From Xanthostigma xanthostigma (lineage: Eukaryota; Arthropoda; Insecta; Raphidioptera; Raphidiidae): a stretch of 64,000 nt of DNA. Of this stretch, positions 31,370 through 44,418 are shown one piece after another (the stretch's first letter is position 1; every line of letters begins with the position of its first letter). The notes beneath the pieces are model-generated. The model was not told the DNA's origin, searched no databases, and worked only from the letters and a program-made list of their open reading frames with translations. A program made the translations under genes and the position numbers. The stretch lies in assembly GCA_963575645.1 (NCBI GenBank), contig OY754469.1:17440001-17504000 (forward strand), given 5' to 3'.

Positions 31370-33777
31370 ATTGATAATCGATGCGAAAAACTTTCAAAAA
31401 ACTTTTTTTAAATTAATTATAAGCAATTTAAAATTGATAAAATATTAAAAAAAATCACGTGACCGTAAACGCACTAAAATTGTTTTTGACAGTTGTGACG
31501 TCATATTGTTAAAATGTATACATATAAGCAGTCTATCAATGGCTTCTACATATTGTGTATTGACTAAAACTATTCTAAATTTAGTATAAAAAAATATTGT
31601 TGACAAGTAATTCCATTTAATAATGTGTGACAAAGCTTTTATAAAAGCCAATTCTGCTAATATACTTACTGTAGATATTATTTATGATCACAGATTTTCT
31701 AAAAAATGATACATTTTCGGTTCAATTCAGCTGAGACTAAGTTTTTTTTTTTTTAATAATAATGTGACTGTAATATTTTATGAGAAACTAAATATTTTTC
31801 ATTAAATATAATTAGTTAATTTATTATTTATTATTATTATTTGTAGGGTGTCACTCCAAAGATATACCTATATAAAGATTATATTTCTAGTTGAAACATA
31901 CCTTTTCACTACATTATTAAAATACACAGCGGCTTTTAAGTATGAAAATCGGTTTATATTTTTAATGACGCTCTGTTCTGAACTTACAGTCTTTACCACC
32001 TGGCAAATACTTAATCGTATGTACCACACACCATTTTTGTCATGTGTATGCGAGTTATGGTTCAAAAAATTCTGGCACATCATAATCTAACTGAAATACA
32101 CTATTTTATTTCATTGTTTGAAAATTTTTATTGTTGTCACATTGTTACTAATTTTTTCAATTGTTATCTTAATATGAGAAAAAACACAGCTCATACTAGT
32201 CTATTATTAAAAGATATTAAGTATTATTATGTATGTAGGTACCTACTACATTTCCTTGAATATCGATTTTTGTGAGTTTTTTGTGACCTATGAAAAGCAA
32301 ATATTATTGATTGAAATATTATACAAGACATTGCTAAGAAAAATACATCGATAAAATTGATATACCATATTATTCTTAAAAATGAGTGCCGAGAAATGAC
32401 AATGGGTGAGTAAAATTACATCCGAAACGACAATTTTTAAAGGATCTAAAATAACGGCGGCAGATTTCAAAATGACGACCTACATAAATAATATTTACAA
32501 AGGGAACGACTGTTATTATAGAGAAAAATAGTTGGTACAGTTGAATCTTGGATTTCTCGTTTAAAAAATACATAACATTGAAATTAATTCGTTTCGTAAA
32601 AAAAAAATAGTACAAAATCAACAAATCACAGCAAATTAATAATATGTTTATTGAACTATTCCAAGCAAAGTTCGGTCACCCAGATATTTAAATTTATACG
32701 TTGATATAAATTATTATTAATTACAGTATTATATTAAAATACCCTACATCAAAATGATCCTTGCAACACAAAAAATGGATGTTTCATGATGTTGACACCA
32801 TTGTTTTCGACGTGTAACATCTTGTGGCACATTTAAAAACATTTTGTGGGGAGTTTTTTATGTAATATTCGTACACCTTTGTACAAAGCAAGCACGATAA
32901 CATTTAAGATTCGACATTTTTGATAAATTTATTAATATATTGACTGTATTCAATCAATGAGAGGTTAAAACACTGTGTCAATTGCATGTGATGATAATAG
33001 AAATTTACATTATGACGTCACATTACGCTCGGGAAATGTCGGCTCGTTCTCGGAACTGGGTACAAAAATTTATTTTTAATTTGATATAACTTTTGAATTA
33101 TAACGAAAATAAAAAAAAGAAAAATAGTTTGTTATAAAACTTATATACGATCTTTCCATTTATGACAAAAAAAAATTCATTCAAAAGCCCAATTATAGAT
33201 AAGTGTCCCACGCTGGTATGTAGAAAACATCTTTTCGCTATGCCGATTGAATGAAACTTTAAGCAGTTCAGGATTCATGAGAGGTCAAGCTTCGATGGTA
33301 GTTTTTAAAGAAAGTATTTAACTGATAAGGAGAAAATATAAATATTGAAAAGCTGCAAGTACATATTATGTATTGTATTCTGTTAATGATTCGTTAATGA
33401 TTTCTTAATACTGACAGACTGATTAATAAATAAATTGTAAATTAAAATAAAAGAGTCACCTCTCTAATTTTTTAAAGAAAGAAGAAATATTTTGACTCAG
33501 AAATTTAAAAAAAAGTTATTGAAGCGTAACTTACTAGATTAGTCTGTAATGTTTTTAAACTTTAAAATTAAATAATTTGAATAATATATTAACGTCAATT
33601 ATCTGTAACGGGTGTAGGAGAAAGCCATTTTGTAAATTTCATTATTATTTTAATTTCATATAAAAGTACAAAAATTACAAAATATTAGAAATAAAAATCA
33701 TTTTTAAAAGATAATACATCATTCACCCTAAAACACAAATAACAAACTACACATTCTGTAAAATATATAACATCAAG
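31370..33777. other. AT-rich intergenic stretch, nothing recognised
   Basis: About 2.4 kb between the end of the Helitron and the 3' end of the large minus-strand gene. Several short open frames overlap on both strands at 31445-32624, none with recognisable domains or signal peptides supported by context. Confidence 0.4.
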
Positions 33778-33783
33778 TTTAAT
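33778..33783 (-). promoter_or_regulatory. possible polyadenylation signal ATTAAA for the 40328 gene
   Basis: TTTAAT on the + strand reads ATTAAA on the minus strand, about 40 bases beyond the stop codon at 33823. No AATAAA was found in the following 200 bases. Confidence 0.35.
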
Positions 33784-33822
33784 GTCGAATTTCAATAGTT
33801 AAAAAAAAAATAATTAAAATTT

Positions 33823-36800
33823 TCAGTTTGTAAGTTGATCACTGTTAATATCTTCAAATAAATGGTCGTTTCCTGGTCCGTTAGACTCCATTAAAAACTT
33901 ATCAATTTGTTGGGAAGTAGCTAATCCCATAAAAGGCTTTTGCATTGACTCGGTTAAAAATGTTCCTACATGTTCTGAATTTCTGTACTGCCCGTATTCC
34001 ACGGGACTGGAAACATGAAATACAGGATTCAATCTGATTTCAGGATATTGTGACCTTTCGTTTAAATTGTACAAAGACTCTCGAATGTCTTGCCGAACAG
34101 CATTCAAAAATTGTATATAATCTGCTGAAGAACGAAGACATATTCCGTCAAAATTTCCGACGCTTTGTGATTTCAATTGACTTGAAGCGCTTTCAGTTTC
34201 GTCATCGTAACCTGAAGTATTACTTTCGACCGCCAGAAGATCGTTAGGATCTTGAACTTCATCTGTGTCAGTGGTTTGAATGTTTTTCATTAATTCATAA
34301 TTTAAAACATATTTTGAAAGCTCAGCATTATTCTGTGCATTAAATTGTTCAGTGTTTGAGATTTCTTCACTTGTGACGATAGGAATATATTGTACGTCTT
34401 CGGATAATTGGTCGTTGTTGTTTCCAAAATCAATGTAACCTTGAGAATTTAATATCTCTCTGTTTTCATTTCCTTCATCATCGTCAACAGAAATTTGTTC
34501 ATCGTCAATGGAAATTTGGCCATCGTCAATAGAAATATGTCCATCGTCAATTGAAATATATCCATCATCCATGTTGTTATGAAACTCTTGGTTCAAAGTT
34601 GACTGAGGTTCAAAATAAACTAAATTGATGTCTTGATTGTCGTTTTTAAGCCCTTTAGTGTACTGTTGTTCATTAATGGTTTCTTGAAGTTTTTCTTGAA
34701 CGTTTCTTTCATTTATATTAGTTTGATCTTGCGTGTTATCAGAATTATCGAAATTATTTTCTATAAGTTCAATATTTTGCGGCCCAATAGAATTTTCCAA
34801 AGATTGTCTGTACATTTAAAAATGAAATCAACAAAAAAATTGAATAGAATAATTGCAAACTACGTAGAATATTTAAAATTTAGACACTAAACGATTTAAA
34901 GTTCTCGATTTATGCAATTAAATATACACTTAAATATATGTACAGTAGATCAAAAGGTGAATAAATTAACTTACTTTTAAATATCATGTTTTTAATATCA
35001 AATTATTCAAATATAATAAATTATGCAGGGCTAGCAGAAATTAGGTCAAACAATTCCAAATTATAAGACAACATTGTACCTTTGAGGTGGGCCGTCTGGG
35101 ACAAACATAGCATTTCGATTTTGAATAGACGATTGGGTATTTAGTTGGGAGAAATCCGAATTAACTACTTGATTTTGTGTTGACTGTTGATTTTCAAAAC
35201 CACCGTTTGAATTTCTTGATATTTCTTGAAGTTTCAAAGCTGACGTAATCTGGCTGTGGTCCTCTTCTACCGTACGAGGTATAATCCGCAAATTTGAACC
35301 AGCGTTTGCTTGTTGACTTTCCGGAAACTGAAATGGTGGAATATGAGAACTGAAGGAGTTTATTGCATCGTCTGTCTGAATTTGACGTTGTTGATCCACA
35401 TTGTTCATCATTCCCAAAACTTGATCATTGCCGTTTTGTTGTATCTCAGCTGGAGTTGTCCTAAGTTGGGTTGTATTATCTGAATTTTGATGAGCTTCAA
35501 TCGAACTACCCATACTTTGCAGCTGTTCTACTGTAGTAGACTGCATATTGCTGGCAGTTCTGCTGGACTTATCAACATGAGTTTGACCATTGCTCCAATG
35601 TTCGATCGGTAGGTCTTGAAATATGAATTTTCGTGGACTATTCTCACGCATCGATCTGAAATCTGAAAGTCGTAGAGGCATTAAAAGAAAAGTTTTATCG
35701 TCCTTTGGGCGTCGACGTTTGAGTTTTTTAAATGTCATATTGGCTGGGATAACTATAAATTCGTGTTTTACTCCAGATGTACCAGTCTCCGCATTTTGTT
35801 GAAATTCTGGAGAAACTATTCCAACCGTTGCGTCATCAGATACGCGAGTCACTTTAGGAATTCTCATAACGGGAATCAACAATCTATGATTATTTCTCAT
35901 TTTCTGTAAAGCTTGTCTGGCGGAATGCAATGCCTGTCCTAAATAAGAAAACGATTCTTGAGCATTGCTTGCTGCGTGTTTAGCAAAGTTGTGCAGTTGA
36001 TCCAATGCATCTGGTTGTTGAGGTGACATCAGAGCAGGATTAATTGCTCCAACTATATTTTCGGAAGTTGAATCAAAATTTGGTACACTTCCTACAATAT
36101 TCCACGAATCTCTAGATAAGCTTGGAGTAGAACTACTGCTAACAAAATTTTCAGAAGTTGAAGTTGTATCTGAAAGTGTATTTTGAGAATTATCCGCAGA
36201 TCGTTCGTCTATTTTATTTCCAGGCCAAGTTGGTGCTAAAAAATGTGTGGCAAATGGTGTCATTACACTAACAGATTTTCTAGGACTGGTAGACACACGT
36301 ACTAAGGGCTCTTGCATTGTTTGAGACTCAACACCATTTGAAAACGGCATCATTATACCAATATTTTTTCTGGGCAATGCAATTCGTAGGAAAGGCTGTT
36401 GACCGTTTGTCATAGATTGTTGATTTGCATTTTCGAATTGATTTGACCGTAACGATTCAAGATTTTGACTAAAATCTGACTGTTGTGATGGATTTATAGA
36501 TGATACTAATGGTTCAGTGATAAATGAATTTTGACCGTTAATGTTTTGCCACCGAGAAGCATCTGGAACACGAACAGCGCTTACAAAGGCTTTTCCGACT
36601 GAACCAAGAGCATTTCTGACATGAAATAATGGCATGTCCGGTGAATCAACTGCGCGTGTTGTTACTGAGTTAATATTTTCAACAGTTCCGGGAACATCTA
36701 CTGTAGTATGAGGATTTGTTAAAAGTCTTATTAAAGTTAATGTTCTTTTTGTTCTAATATTATCTTCTTTAGATGCGTCATCAAACGACGAGTCGAGAAA

Positions 36801-39800
36801 GTTTTCGATACTCGATTCTTTTGTGTTCAGTGTCTCCTTTTCCGCTTTTTCGGCATCTTCATCATTTTCATTCGACAAAGATCTTTTAAAAATACGGTGA
36901 ATGTGACTGTTCGGTCCATTGGATGTGGAACTTGTTTGTGGAGAGTTTTCTCTGGCAAAACTAAAACTTGGAGCATCGATGAAGTACGGTGCACCTAGAA
37001 TTTGTTGTCCACTACTGGCTGACCGATCCACGTCTCCAGAAGTTTGTTGTTCAGTTTGATGTTCATTTGCGTCACGGAAGTTTGAGAACGATTGTCCTTG
37101 CTCGACAAATTTATCGTGGACGATTATTTTTGAGGATTGCCCCAAAGAAGAGCCAAAACCACCTACAGAGAATATTTAAATTTAGTTTAATTAAAGTTTT
37201 TACTTGATTTTCAATTTAAAATATAGGTAAATATATATGTAAATTAGAGCAATTCCTTAAGAATAAAATAGGTCCAAAATATAAGTTATACTTCGGTATA
37301 GTTAATAGTTTAAAATTATTAAGATAGAACCCGAAGCTTAGGTATTAATCTGAAAATTGGTGAGAGTATCAATTTGACTTTAAGATAACCGATCCAGTTG
37401 ATGACCTTACATAAATAATGATAAACTAAATGAAGAAATACCTGTTGAAACAAAGCCAGGATTCGAAAATGTGTGTGTTGGTACGATGCCTTGGAAGTTT
37501 ACACTACTAGAGGGAATAACGTGTTGCACAGATATTCCGGCAGGCTGGACAAACTGAGGGCTTGGTGAAAAAAATTGCTGAGTTATAAATCTGGTTCTAG
37601 CGGAACGTGCATTGCCCCAACCACCCTCGTCGTTGGGTATAGGGGACCTATGTATGAAAACAATTTGGGACATTTGCTCTGGCGGTGGCTGAAAACGTTC
37701 ACGTAGCGGCATAAAAATTGCAGTTCGGAAGTTTGGATTTTGAACAGACCCGACAAGCGGTGACTCCATCTGGACATTAGAATCTGTGTTTTCGTTTGTG
37801 CTGCTTCTCATTTCTAAAACAAAATTGTAACAGAATTTAATAAAAAGTTGACGAGTCAAAAATGTTTACCCAGAAAAGCTTTGTTTTCGGATGTCTTTCT
37901 TTAAAATATTTGAATTGTTAATATTTTATAATAAACTAGCGGTCCGTCCCGGTTTTACCCGGGTGCGATAGATATAATTTTGAAAAATATATTTTGTTTG
38001 CGGCCCGGTGTCTGAACTAATAGCTTTGAGCGAATTCTATCAGATATCGTTACTTGGTACTAAAACAGCTTTTTTTTTTGTTTTCTTCTGAACAAATAGC
38101 TTTAAACAATTTATATCAGATGTCGCTGCATGTAACTAAAACAGTTTTTTTTTTTTAGAAAACACCGTACTTTTGTTCAAAATATTTAATAAAAACTATC
38201 CTATAGAGCAAGTCGGACACAGCAAGACACATTTACAAATTTCATTAAAATCGCTTAAGTGGTTCGGAGATTAGCGCGGACGAATATCGTGACACGAGAT
38301 TTTTATATAGAGGTGTCCCACGACATGACTGCCATAGCCTGGAACTGTGTTGCTGGGGTGATTTCAAGTCAAAAAATGTCTAAATGTCCTAACTGAGCTA
38401 GAAGCATTTTAAATTCTAAACAAGTAAGCCCACTAATTAGGTTCGGCTGTTGGTTTTATTATTATTAAAAAGACCAGGTGGCTGTGAATCACCATAAGTA
38501 TTTATTCGTGCTAAACCTGAGACTCTTCGCATAGCTACCACTTCAATTCTAAGAAGAGCTAGACTGTGTATACAGCAACTGGGTGGAAATTTTGAGCAAC
38601 TAATTCAATAAAGCGATTTCTTTTTATATAGTTTTTAAATTAGTAGAGAATTCCTACTACTACTTATCTAGAATTTCAAATGCTTTTAGCTCAGTTAGGA
38701 TAGCGTTCCGGATATATGTTCATTTGACATTTTTGACTTGAAATCACCCCAGCAACACAGTCCCAGACTATGGCAGTCATGTCATGGGACACCCTGTATA
38801 TGAAGATTAGAAATAGTAAAAATGTACAGTTCTAAAACTATAAAAAAATATTGTTTCTTATTTCACAAGTCATGTTTGCCTTTCATGTAATCAATAACGA
38901 GTTACTGGGAATAAAAATGGTTCGAAAACCAAATAAAATCAAGAACTATTAAATAGTAAGTAAATATCTATGTGTAAACGTAGTGTGATGGCATGGCAAA
39001 TGCCAGTTATGTGTCGAAATTCGACCGTAATTTATTATTTGTTTTTAAGTTTGAACGTTATTGAAGTTATTTTGCCATTATTTGGATTTCTCCGGAATCG
39101 ATTTTACTTGTGTTAATTCGCACACATGCTGTATATTGTGCACGTCCCCTCATTAAAACGAAGAGAACGATGTATGTTTCATCACAATGTGTATAAATTA
39201 TAACACTAAAATCGGTACTACACTCTTTTTTTCCTTCCCGTATTTATATATCTATACTAATATATAAAGCTGAAGAGTTTGTTTGTTTGAACGCACTAAT
39301 CTCAGGAACTACCGGTTCAAATTGAAAAAAACATTTTTTGTTGGATAGCCCATTTATCGAGGAAGGCTATAGGCTATATAAAATCAGGCTACGGCCATTA
39401 GGAGCGGAGCATTAATGAAAAATGTTGCAAAATGTATCTCAAAAGTAAGCTTCTATTCAGGTGAAATGCACTAACTAAATATACTCATATTAGCGTATAC
39501 AGAATACAACGTCGGCTAGCGCAATCGATAGAGCACACGGCTGTCAATACCAGGGTCGTGGATTCGAGCCCCACGTTAGGCGAATATATTTCTATTTTTT
39601 TTTATTTTCTACATTGCTTTCTTCTAAGGCTTACATTTAAATTTATTTTAATTTTATTTAATTAATTAAAAAAAAAATATTAGTTGAAAAAAGTATAAAT
39701 ACTGCTTTTTATCGACAAAAAATTTTGAACGGTAACTCCGATCATCATGTAATTTGGATACAATATTCATCTCGGTAAACTTAGATGAATGTGTGTACTC

Positions 39801-40328
39801 ATGTTCCTCCCTTCCCCATTTGTTCTTTTACACCCGGGTGAAACCGGACGGGACCGCTAGTAGATGATATATTAGAATTAATGTGCACCCCACTTATAAA
39901 TCCAAAATCAAAATATATTTAAAAATGCTTTTTTTAGATTCTGTTTCGGCTGCCAAATTTTCTAATTTTTGTTAATAATAAGAAGTTATACACACACCTT
40001 TATTTTCAGCAGAGGTCTCGGCACTATCGAGATCATCATTATCTGCCGATCTTAGAACCGGTACGAAATGTACCTGTGGAATGTGCTGCTGTTGAATTCG
40101 TGGAAAATGAGGAACCTGTTGATGATGGTGGTGGTGATGATGATGATGACGAATTTCTGGCGGAAGATGCGGGAAAAGCGTATGAGCCTGTTCCAGCATC
40201 TGATCATGTTGTCCTTCCTGCTCTCGTGTATTTATGAGGTTCATTAAATGTTTGACTAGATTTGGATCATGTTGGCCTGATGCCAGTGCGCACAAAAGCA
40301 GCACGACGAATGGTATGACTATTTTCAT
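33823..40328 (-). CDS. secreted 1,256-aa His/Asn/Gln/Ser-rich protein, four exons
   Basis: Unrecognised family. Exons on the minus strand: 40328-39998, 37813-37442, 37162-35080, 34807-33823. Junction phases are 1, 1 and 2, all with consensus GT-AG, and the total is 3,771 nt = 1,257 codons including TAA. Exon 1 encodes a signal peptide (MKIVIPFVVLLLCALASG), HDPNLVKHLMNLINTREQEG and a run of nine His followed by QQ. Exons 2-4 are low-complexity and polar. They carry a KR site (327-328), a furin-like RTKR (371-374) after an acidic spacer, paired PRK motifs (PRKNIGIMMPF, PRKSVSVMTPF), a basic KLKRRRPK patch, and four seven-residue IDDGxIS repeats (about 1009-1039). No transmembrane segment follows the signal peptide. 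It is likely extracellular: matrix, silk-like or glandular, or a precursor. That is inference. Intron 1 holds two Helitrons and a foldback. Confidence 0.8.
34479..34575 (-). repeat. in-gene 21-bp tandem repeat (IDDGxIS heptads)
   Basis: Four consecutive 21-bp units in exon 4 of the large secreted-protein gene encode DDGYISI, DDGHISI, DDGQISI and DDEQISV. The length keeps the frame, so copy-number changes would be tolerated. Confidence 0.85.
37936..38299 (-). mobile_element. non-autonomous Helitron in intron 1 of the 40328 gene
   Basis: On the minus strand it runs A|TCTCGTGTCACGATATTC to GCACCCGGGTAAAACCGGGA-CGGACCGCTAG|T. It is the same family as 4704-5059. Confidence 0.85.
38311..38795. mobile_element. 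foldback element with CAGGGTGTCCCA-type ends
   Basis: The left arm AGGTGTCCCACGACATGACT and the right arm ending AGTCATGTCATGGGACACCCT pair over roughly 100 bases (GTGTTGCTGGGGTGATTTCA, AACTGAGCT). Flanking TATA words suggest a TA target. Tc1/mariner-type mobilisation is likely but inferred. Confidence 0.7.
39251..39860 (+). mobile_element. non-autonomous Helitron with a tRNA-like insert
   Basis: A|TCTATACTAATATATAAAGC at the 5' end. The 3' end has the CACCCGGGTG hairpin (39831-39840), then AAACCGGACGGGACCGCTAG|T. A related copy without the tRNA-like part is at 43925-44418. It sits in intron 1 of the 40328 gene. Confidence 0.9.
39507..39582 (+). pseudogene. tRNA-like pseudogene inside the Helitron
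   Basis: The D-arm-like GGCTAGCGCAATCGATAGAGC region and an intact T arm (CGTGG-ATTCGAGC-CCACG) with B box GGATTCGAGCC resemble a Lys-type tRNA. The anticodon stem and the acceptor stem do not pair, so it is not functional as a tRNA. Confidence 0.65.
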
Positions 40329-40400
40329 CTAGAATGTAACATCGTTTTAAAGCTTCACCAATAAAATGTGGAAGAAAAAATCTTTGAAAAAATTTCACTG

Positions 40401-40410
40401 TTATATAAAG
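40401..40410 (-). promoter_or_regulatory. TATA box (CTTTATATAA) of the 40328 gene
   Basis: On the minus strand CTTTATATAA lies about 75 bases upstream of the ATG at 40328, leaving a short 5' UTR of about 45 bases if transcription starts some 30 bases downstream. Confidence 0.65.
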
Positions 40411-43400
40411 GGCTTTTCTCGGTCGGTACGCATGTTAATATATACAAAATTATGATAAAAGTTTAGGACTTTAGGACATTAACATGTTATACAGTGTGGG
40501 TTTTTTTCCTAATACACCCTTAAATTTCGTTAGTTGTCGAGCATATATAATCTGTAATTTTCTAATTTAATCATAAATTCTGTTAGTATCAAGCGATTTG
40601 AAAAATTGAAAAACCGAATACATAGATTTTTGCGCTCTTCTCAACTATAACTCACTTAGAAAACAAAAGAGCATCGATTTCTAAATATTTTTATAGAAAA
40701 TTTATTTATTTATTTATTAGAAACCCTATATTATGGGGCCATATTTCATGTAACGTATATTTTCTGAACAAAAAAATTTCGCAAAACTTTACATGTTCGT
40801 GATTTTACTTTGAATATGGCTGAAAAACGTAAGTATAAAATCTCAGAATGTAAACAATAAAAAGTTTATAAAATGCTGAACAAAAATAAATAGAAAGTTC
40901 TGGGAAGATTGTAAAAGAAGCAAAATCTACAGAAAATTTTGCAAGCAATACAAACATTTAAATACGTAGAAATAAACGTCAATTATTTAAAAAATGCATA
41001 TTTTTTATTTTTCTGATATTATTCGAATAATATCAGCGATGTATTCTTACGCTTAATTTAATTGTGCGTTTTTAATTTTTGATTATAATTAATACATTTA
41101 AACATTTAATACCAGATGTCTGAATGAAACACTTTTCGTTTTATTATTGTTTATTAATTTCACTGTCTAAAAAGTTTAAAAATGATAATGAAGATGACTT
41201 CATTGACATATTATCGCTCTGAAAACAAATGTTCTTTTTTCAACTCTTTTAGCTCATTGAACCTAATTATGAACATCTGTTAATGCTATGTACAGTGTTT
41301 CCTCAAATAATTGTTTTTTGATTTCTTTTTTATTTTTGTCAGGTTTACTTGGACCTAGTACCAACTCAAAGTTTCAAGAACTGAGGGCATGTACTACATA
41401 CTCGGCTATTCTCAAACCCGCAATTAACATTGTAAAACATTTTAATAAATATTCTGAACTATTTTAAAATGTGAATGCTTATTAGGTACCCATTGCTCGT
41501 TAGTATGAAAAAAAAATTGTATCTTAACATCAATAGCTTTTAAAAAAAATGTAATATTTACTATTGAAATGCTTTATTTTTTAATTACAGAAAAATCTAT
41601 TGCGGTTCATTCTGGCATCGTTAACGGATTAAATGCTTTTTTATTTACACACATATTTTGCCATTCCTACTCCACAAGCAGGGAATGATAGTACCTACTA
41701 ATGAGGATGAGCGGATTAAAACCAAATTTTGGGAGGATGTTTAGTACATAAATTTTATTTTATTTATTGTCAAATGTCTTGGAATGATCTAGACGTCCAA
41801 TTGACCGGATTTTTTTGTTTAAGAGAGTGCAACTAAAGGTTGGCGATATGGTCAAAAAAATTGTCTTATTTTTGATCAAAATAACTTTATTACTATTTCA
41901 CGGTTTGCCGCTATATTTAACAAACACAGTGAAAATGATCAAATGAATAACTCGTTTTATGAACGCTCTGTACATTTAGCCATTTTAAGTGTAGGAACAG
42001 TACAGGTACAGTAACAATCAAACACCTGTATAAGAGCTGTCATTTATCACTCGAAAAAAACATCTTAATAAAAGCGATACATGCTAAAAAAAGGCAAGTC
42101 TTTCTATCGTTATTCGTCTCTGTTATATACAGCTATGATAAATTATAAAACGACATATTATATCAACTCAAATAACGCGATTATCTATTTCAGGGTCGGT
42201 CTGGGAGCTAAAAAATTACCGGGATAATTGTTAAACGCCTCTATGTGACCGTGTAACTAAGAAAAAATTCCAGCCAATTGGGTGACGGGACAATTCCAAC
42301 TTCAAAAATGTTGACATTTGATTATAATAAAGAAAATAAAATTTCTGATATCGTGTGAGGTGACGCGGGTAATGGCTAGTATTCAATATGATTTTTGCTA
42401 TTCGTTGCCATGGTTACCTACATTATTTTATGTTCCACGTCATGTAAAAATTAATCAAAGCATACTTAACTAGTTTATTTCTGTGCGATCTACAAAATAA
42501 AAGAACAGCTGATTTTTTTTTTATTTTTAAAATGTATCCGAAACTATAAAGTTTATAAAAACAATTTCTTAACTAAACTTTCTTGAAAAAATAAATATAA
42601 TAATAGGCCGTTATGAAAAGTTTACCATTATCATATAAAAAAACACCGTTATAGTACATATCTCTTCTGCGCATTCGCCGATTTTGCCCCAAAACAATAG
42701 AGCTCTTCACATTTGCATACCAAGCATCCTTACAAAATTTGGTTTGAATCCATTTATCCGTTTGACTTTTATTGTGCGCAGAGACAAACAGACTAACAGA
42801 CGCACAGAGTTCTTTTCAAAATTATGTTTTTAGGATTCGGGGGACCTCAAAACGATAAGATATTGTAAAATTTTGAAAAGTGATTTTTGACCCAAACATG
42901 TACTTACCATTCCCCCCCACTTGTGGGTTGGAATGGTAAAAGTGTGTAGCTATTTTTTTGATGTTTCAGTTCTTCATAAAATTTATTTGTTTTTACTTAC
43001 TTTGAATATACAAATTGATCACAAATTTTTGAACAGTTCACTTTGGGAGTCACCACATCACTAAAATTATCGAAGGCGTTACACGGGACAAATAATGAAA
43101 TAATGAAAATTGCCAATTTTCGTATCAGCATTATAAAGTGTTATACTGATGAGAATTTATACAATTTGCAATGTCAGATTCCAATTATTGTGTAAGTTGC
43201 AAAGTACAGTTTATAGACGGATTGTTTATTGTTCTATTTTCTATTTGCATCATATTGTTATCAAAATAATATAGGATACACCAAAATATATTTTCGAAAA
43301 ACTCGATTAAATTAAACTAATAAACCGAGAGAAAGATTAAATTATTTTTGCACTAAAATTTTTAATGTATAGGCTTGGATATATTATTCATTTAAATAGA

Positions 43401-43924
43401 AAGAGACAGCATCCCGATTCATGCGCTTTAACATAACTTTGTACGTAGCGAGGGCCACAACTATAAATGGACACAATATGACACAATATTAGGGTTGTGT
43501 CTTTAAGTTGCATTGATGTTTTTTTATTAATGGGTCTCCTGAAAAAAATATATATGTATGTACAAGAAACAATCTTTTTACATTCAAATTTAGTTCTAAA
43601 CCATGTTTTTAAGTTCACAATAACATCAGATTGTTACCTTAATATTTGCAATCTTTATAATCATGAGAAAAGTTTAAGACTTTCGTAATTCAGTTAATGA
43701 AGAACTTGATTATCATGAAATAAACAAATTGAAGGTATAAGTGCTTTGTGACTCAGGCTGATTGATACACCCTGTATAAAATACTAGCATAACCAGGCGT
43801 CGCCAGGGAGAGAAACAAGGTGAAGCAATACCCATCTCTGGTAAATTAGAATAGTCTTAATATATATTTATTATTTACTAGCGGCCTGGCCCGGTTTCTC
43901 CCGGGTGCAAAACTATTCTTTTTA
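40411..43924. other. intergenic repeat-derived DNA without supported genes
   Basis: Two decayed copies of the CCATTCCC/GGGAATGG repeat family lie at 41660-41760 and 42590-42945; the second is in reverse orientation and ends at CTTGTGGGTTGGAATGG. An isolated ACACCCTGTATA end is near 43770. The remainder is AT-rich with no open frame worth calling. Confidence 0.45.
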
Positions 43925-44418
43925 TCTATACTAATACATAAAGCTGAAGAGTTTGTTTGTTTGTTTGGTTGGTTGAACGCGCTAATATCAGGAACTACTG
44001 GTTCGAATTGAAAAAAAAAAAATTGGTTGTCTGTAAAGTCGGTTTACGGACGATAGTTTTACGTGAAGGTCAGGCGGAACGTGACACATTTCGGAACGTT
44101 ACACTTTTTCGTGCATGCAGCCGGTGTTTTATAAGACGTTATCACGTCAAAATTAGTTGGATAGTCCATTTATCGAGGAAGGCTATAGGCTATATAATAG
44201 CACGTTGGGACCAATAGGAGCGAATAATTTATGAAAAATGTTGCAAAATACTTATAACTTAAAATTTGTCCGTCCGACAAAAACTTTTGAACGGTAACTC
44301 TGATCATCATGAAATTTGGACACAACATTCATCTCGGTAAACGAAGATGAACGTGCGTACTCATGCTCGTCCCCTGTTCGTTCTTTTGCACCCGGGTGAA
44401 ACCGGGCGGGACTGCTAT
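43925..44418 (+). mobile_element. Helitron copy with an inserted block and damaged 3' end
   Basis: A|TCTATACTAATACATAAAGC at the start. The 3' hairpin CACCCGGGTG and AAACCGGGCGGGACTGCTA are present, but the last four bases are CTAT rather than CTAG. The block at about 44023-44155 (GTCGGTTTACGGACGATAGT to GACGTTATCACGTC) is absent from the copy at 39251. It recurs in reverse, split, at 49060-49640. Confidence 0.75.

Noticed and set aside
35061-37145. Treating the 694-codon minus frame as a complete protein
   Set aside because: It has no ATG at its start (TTG) and is bounded by a consensus acceptor at 37163 and donor at 35079 that join in phase to neighbouring exons.
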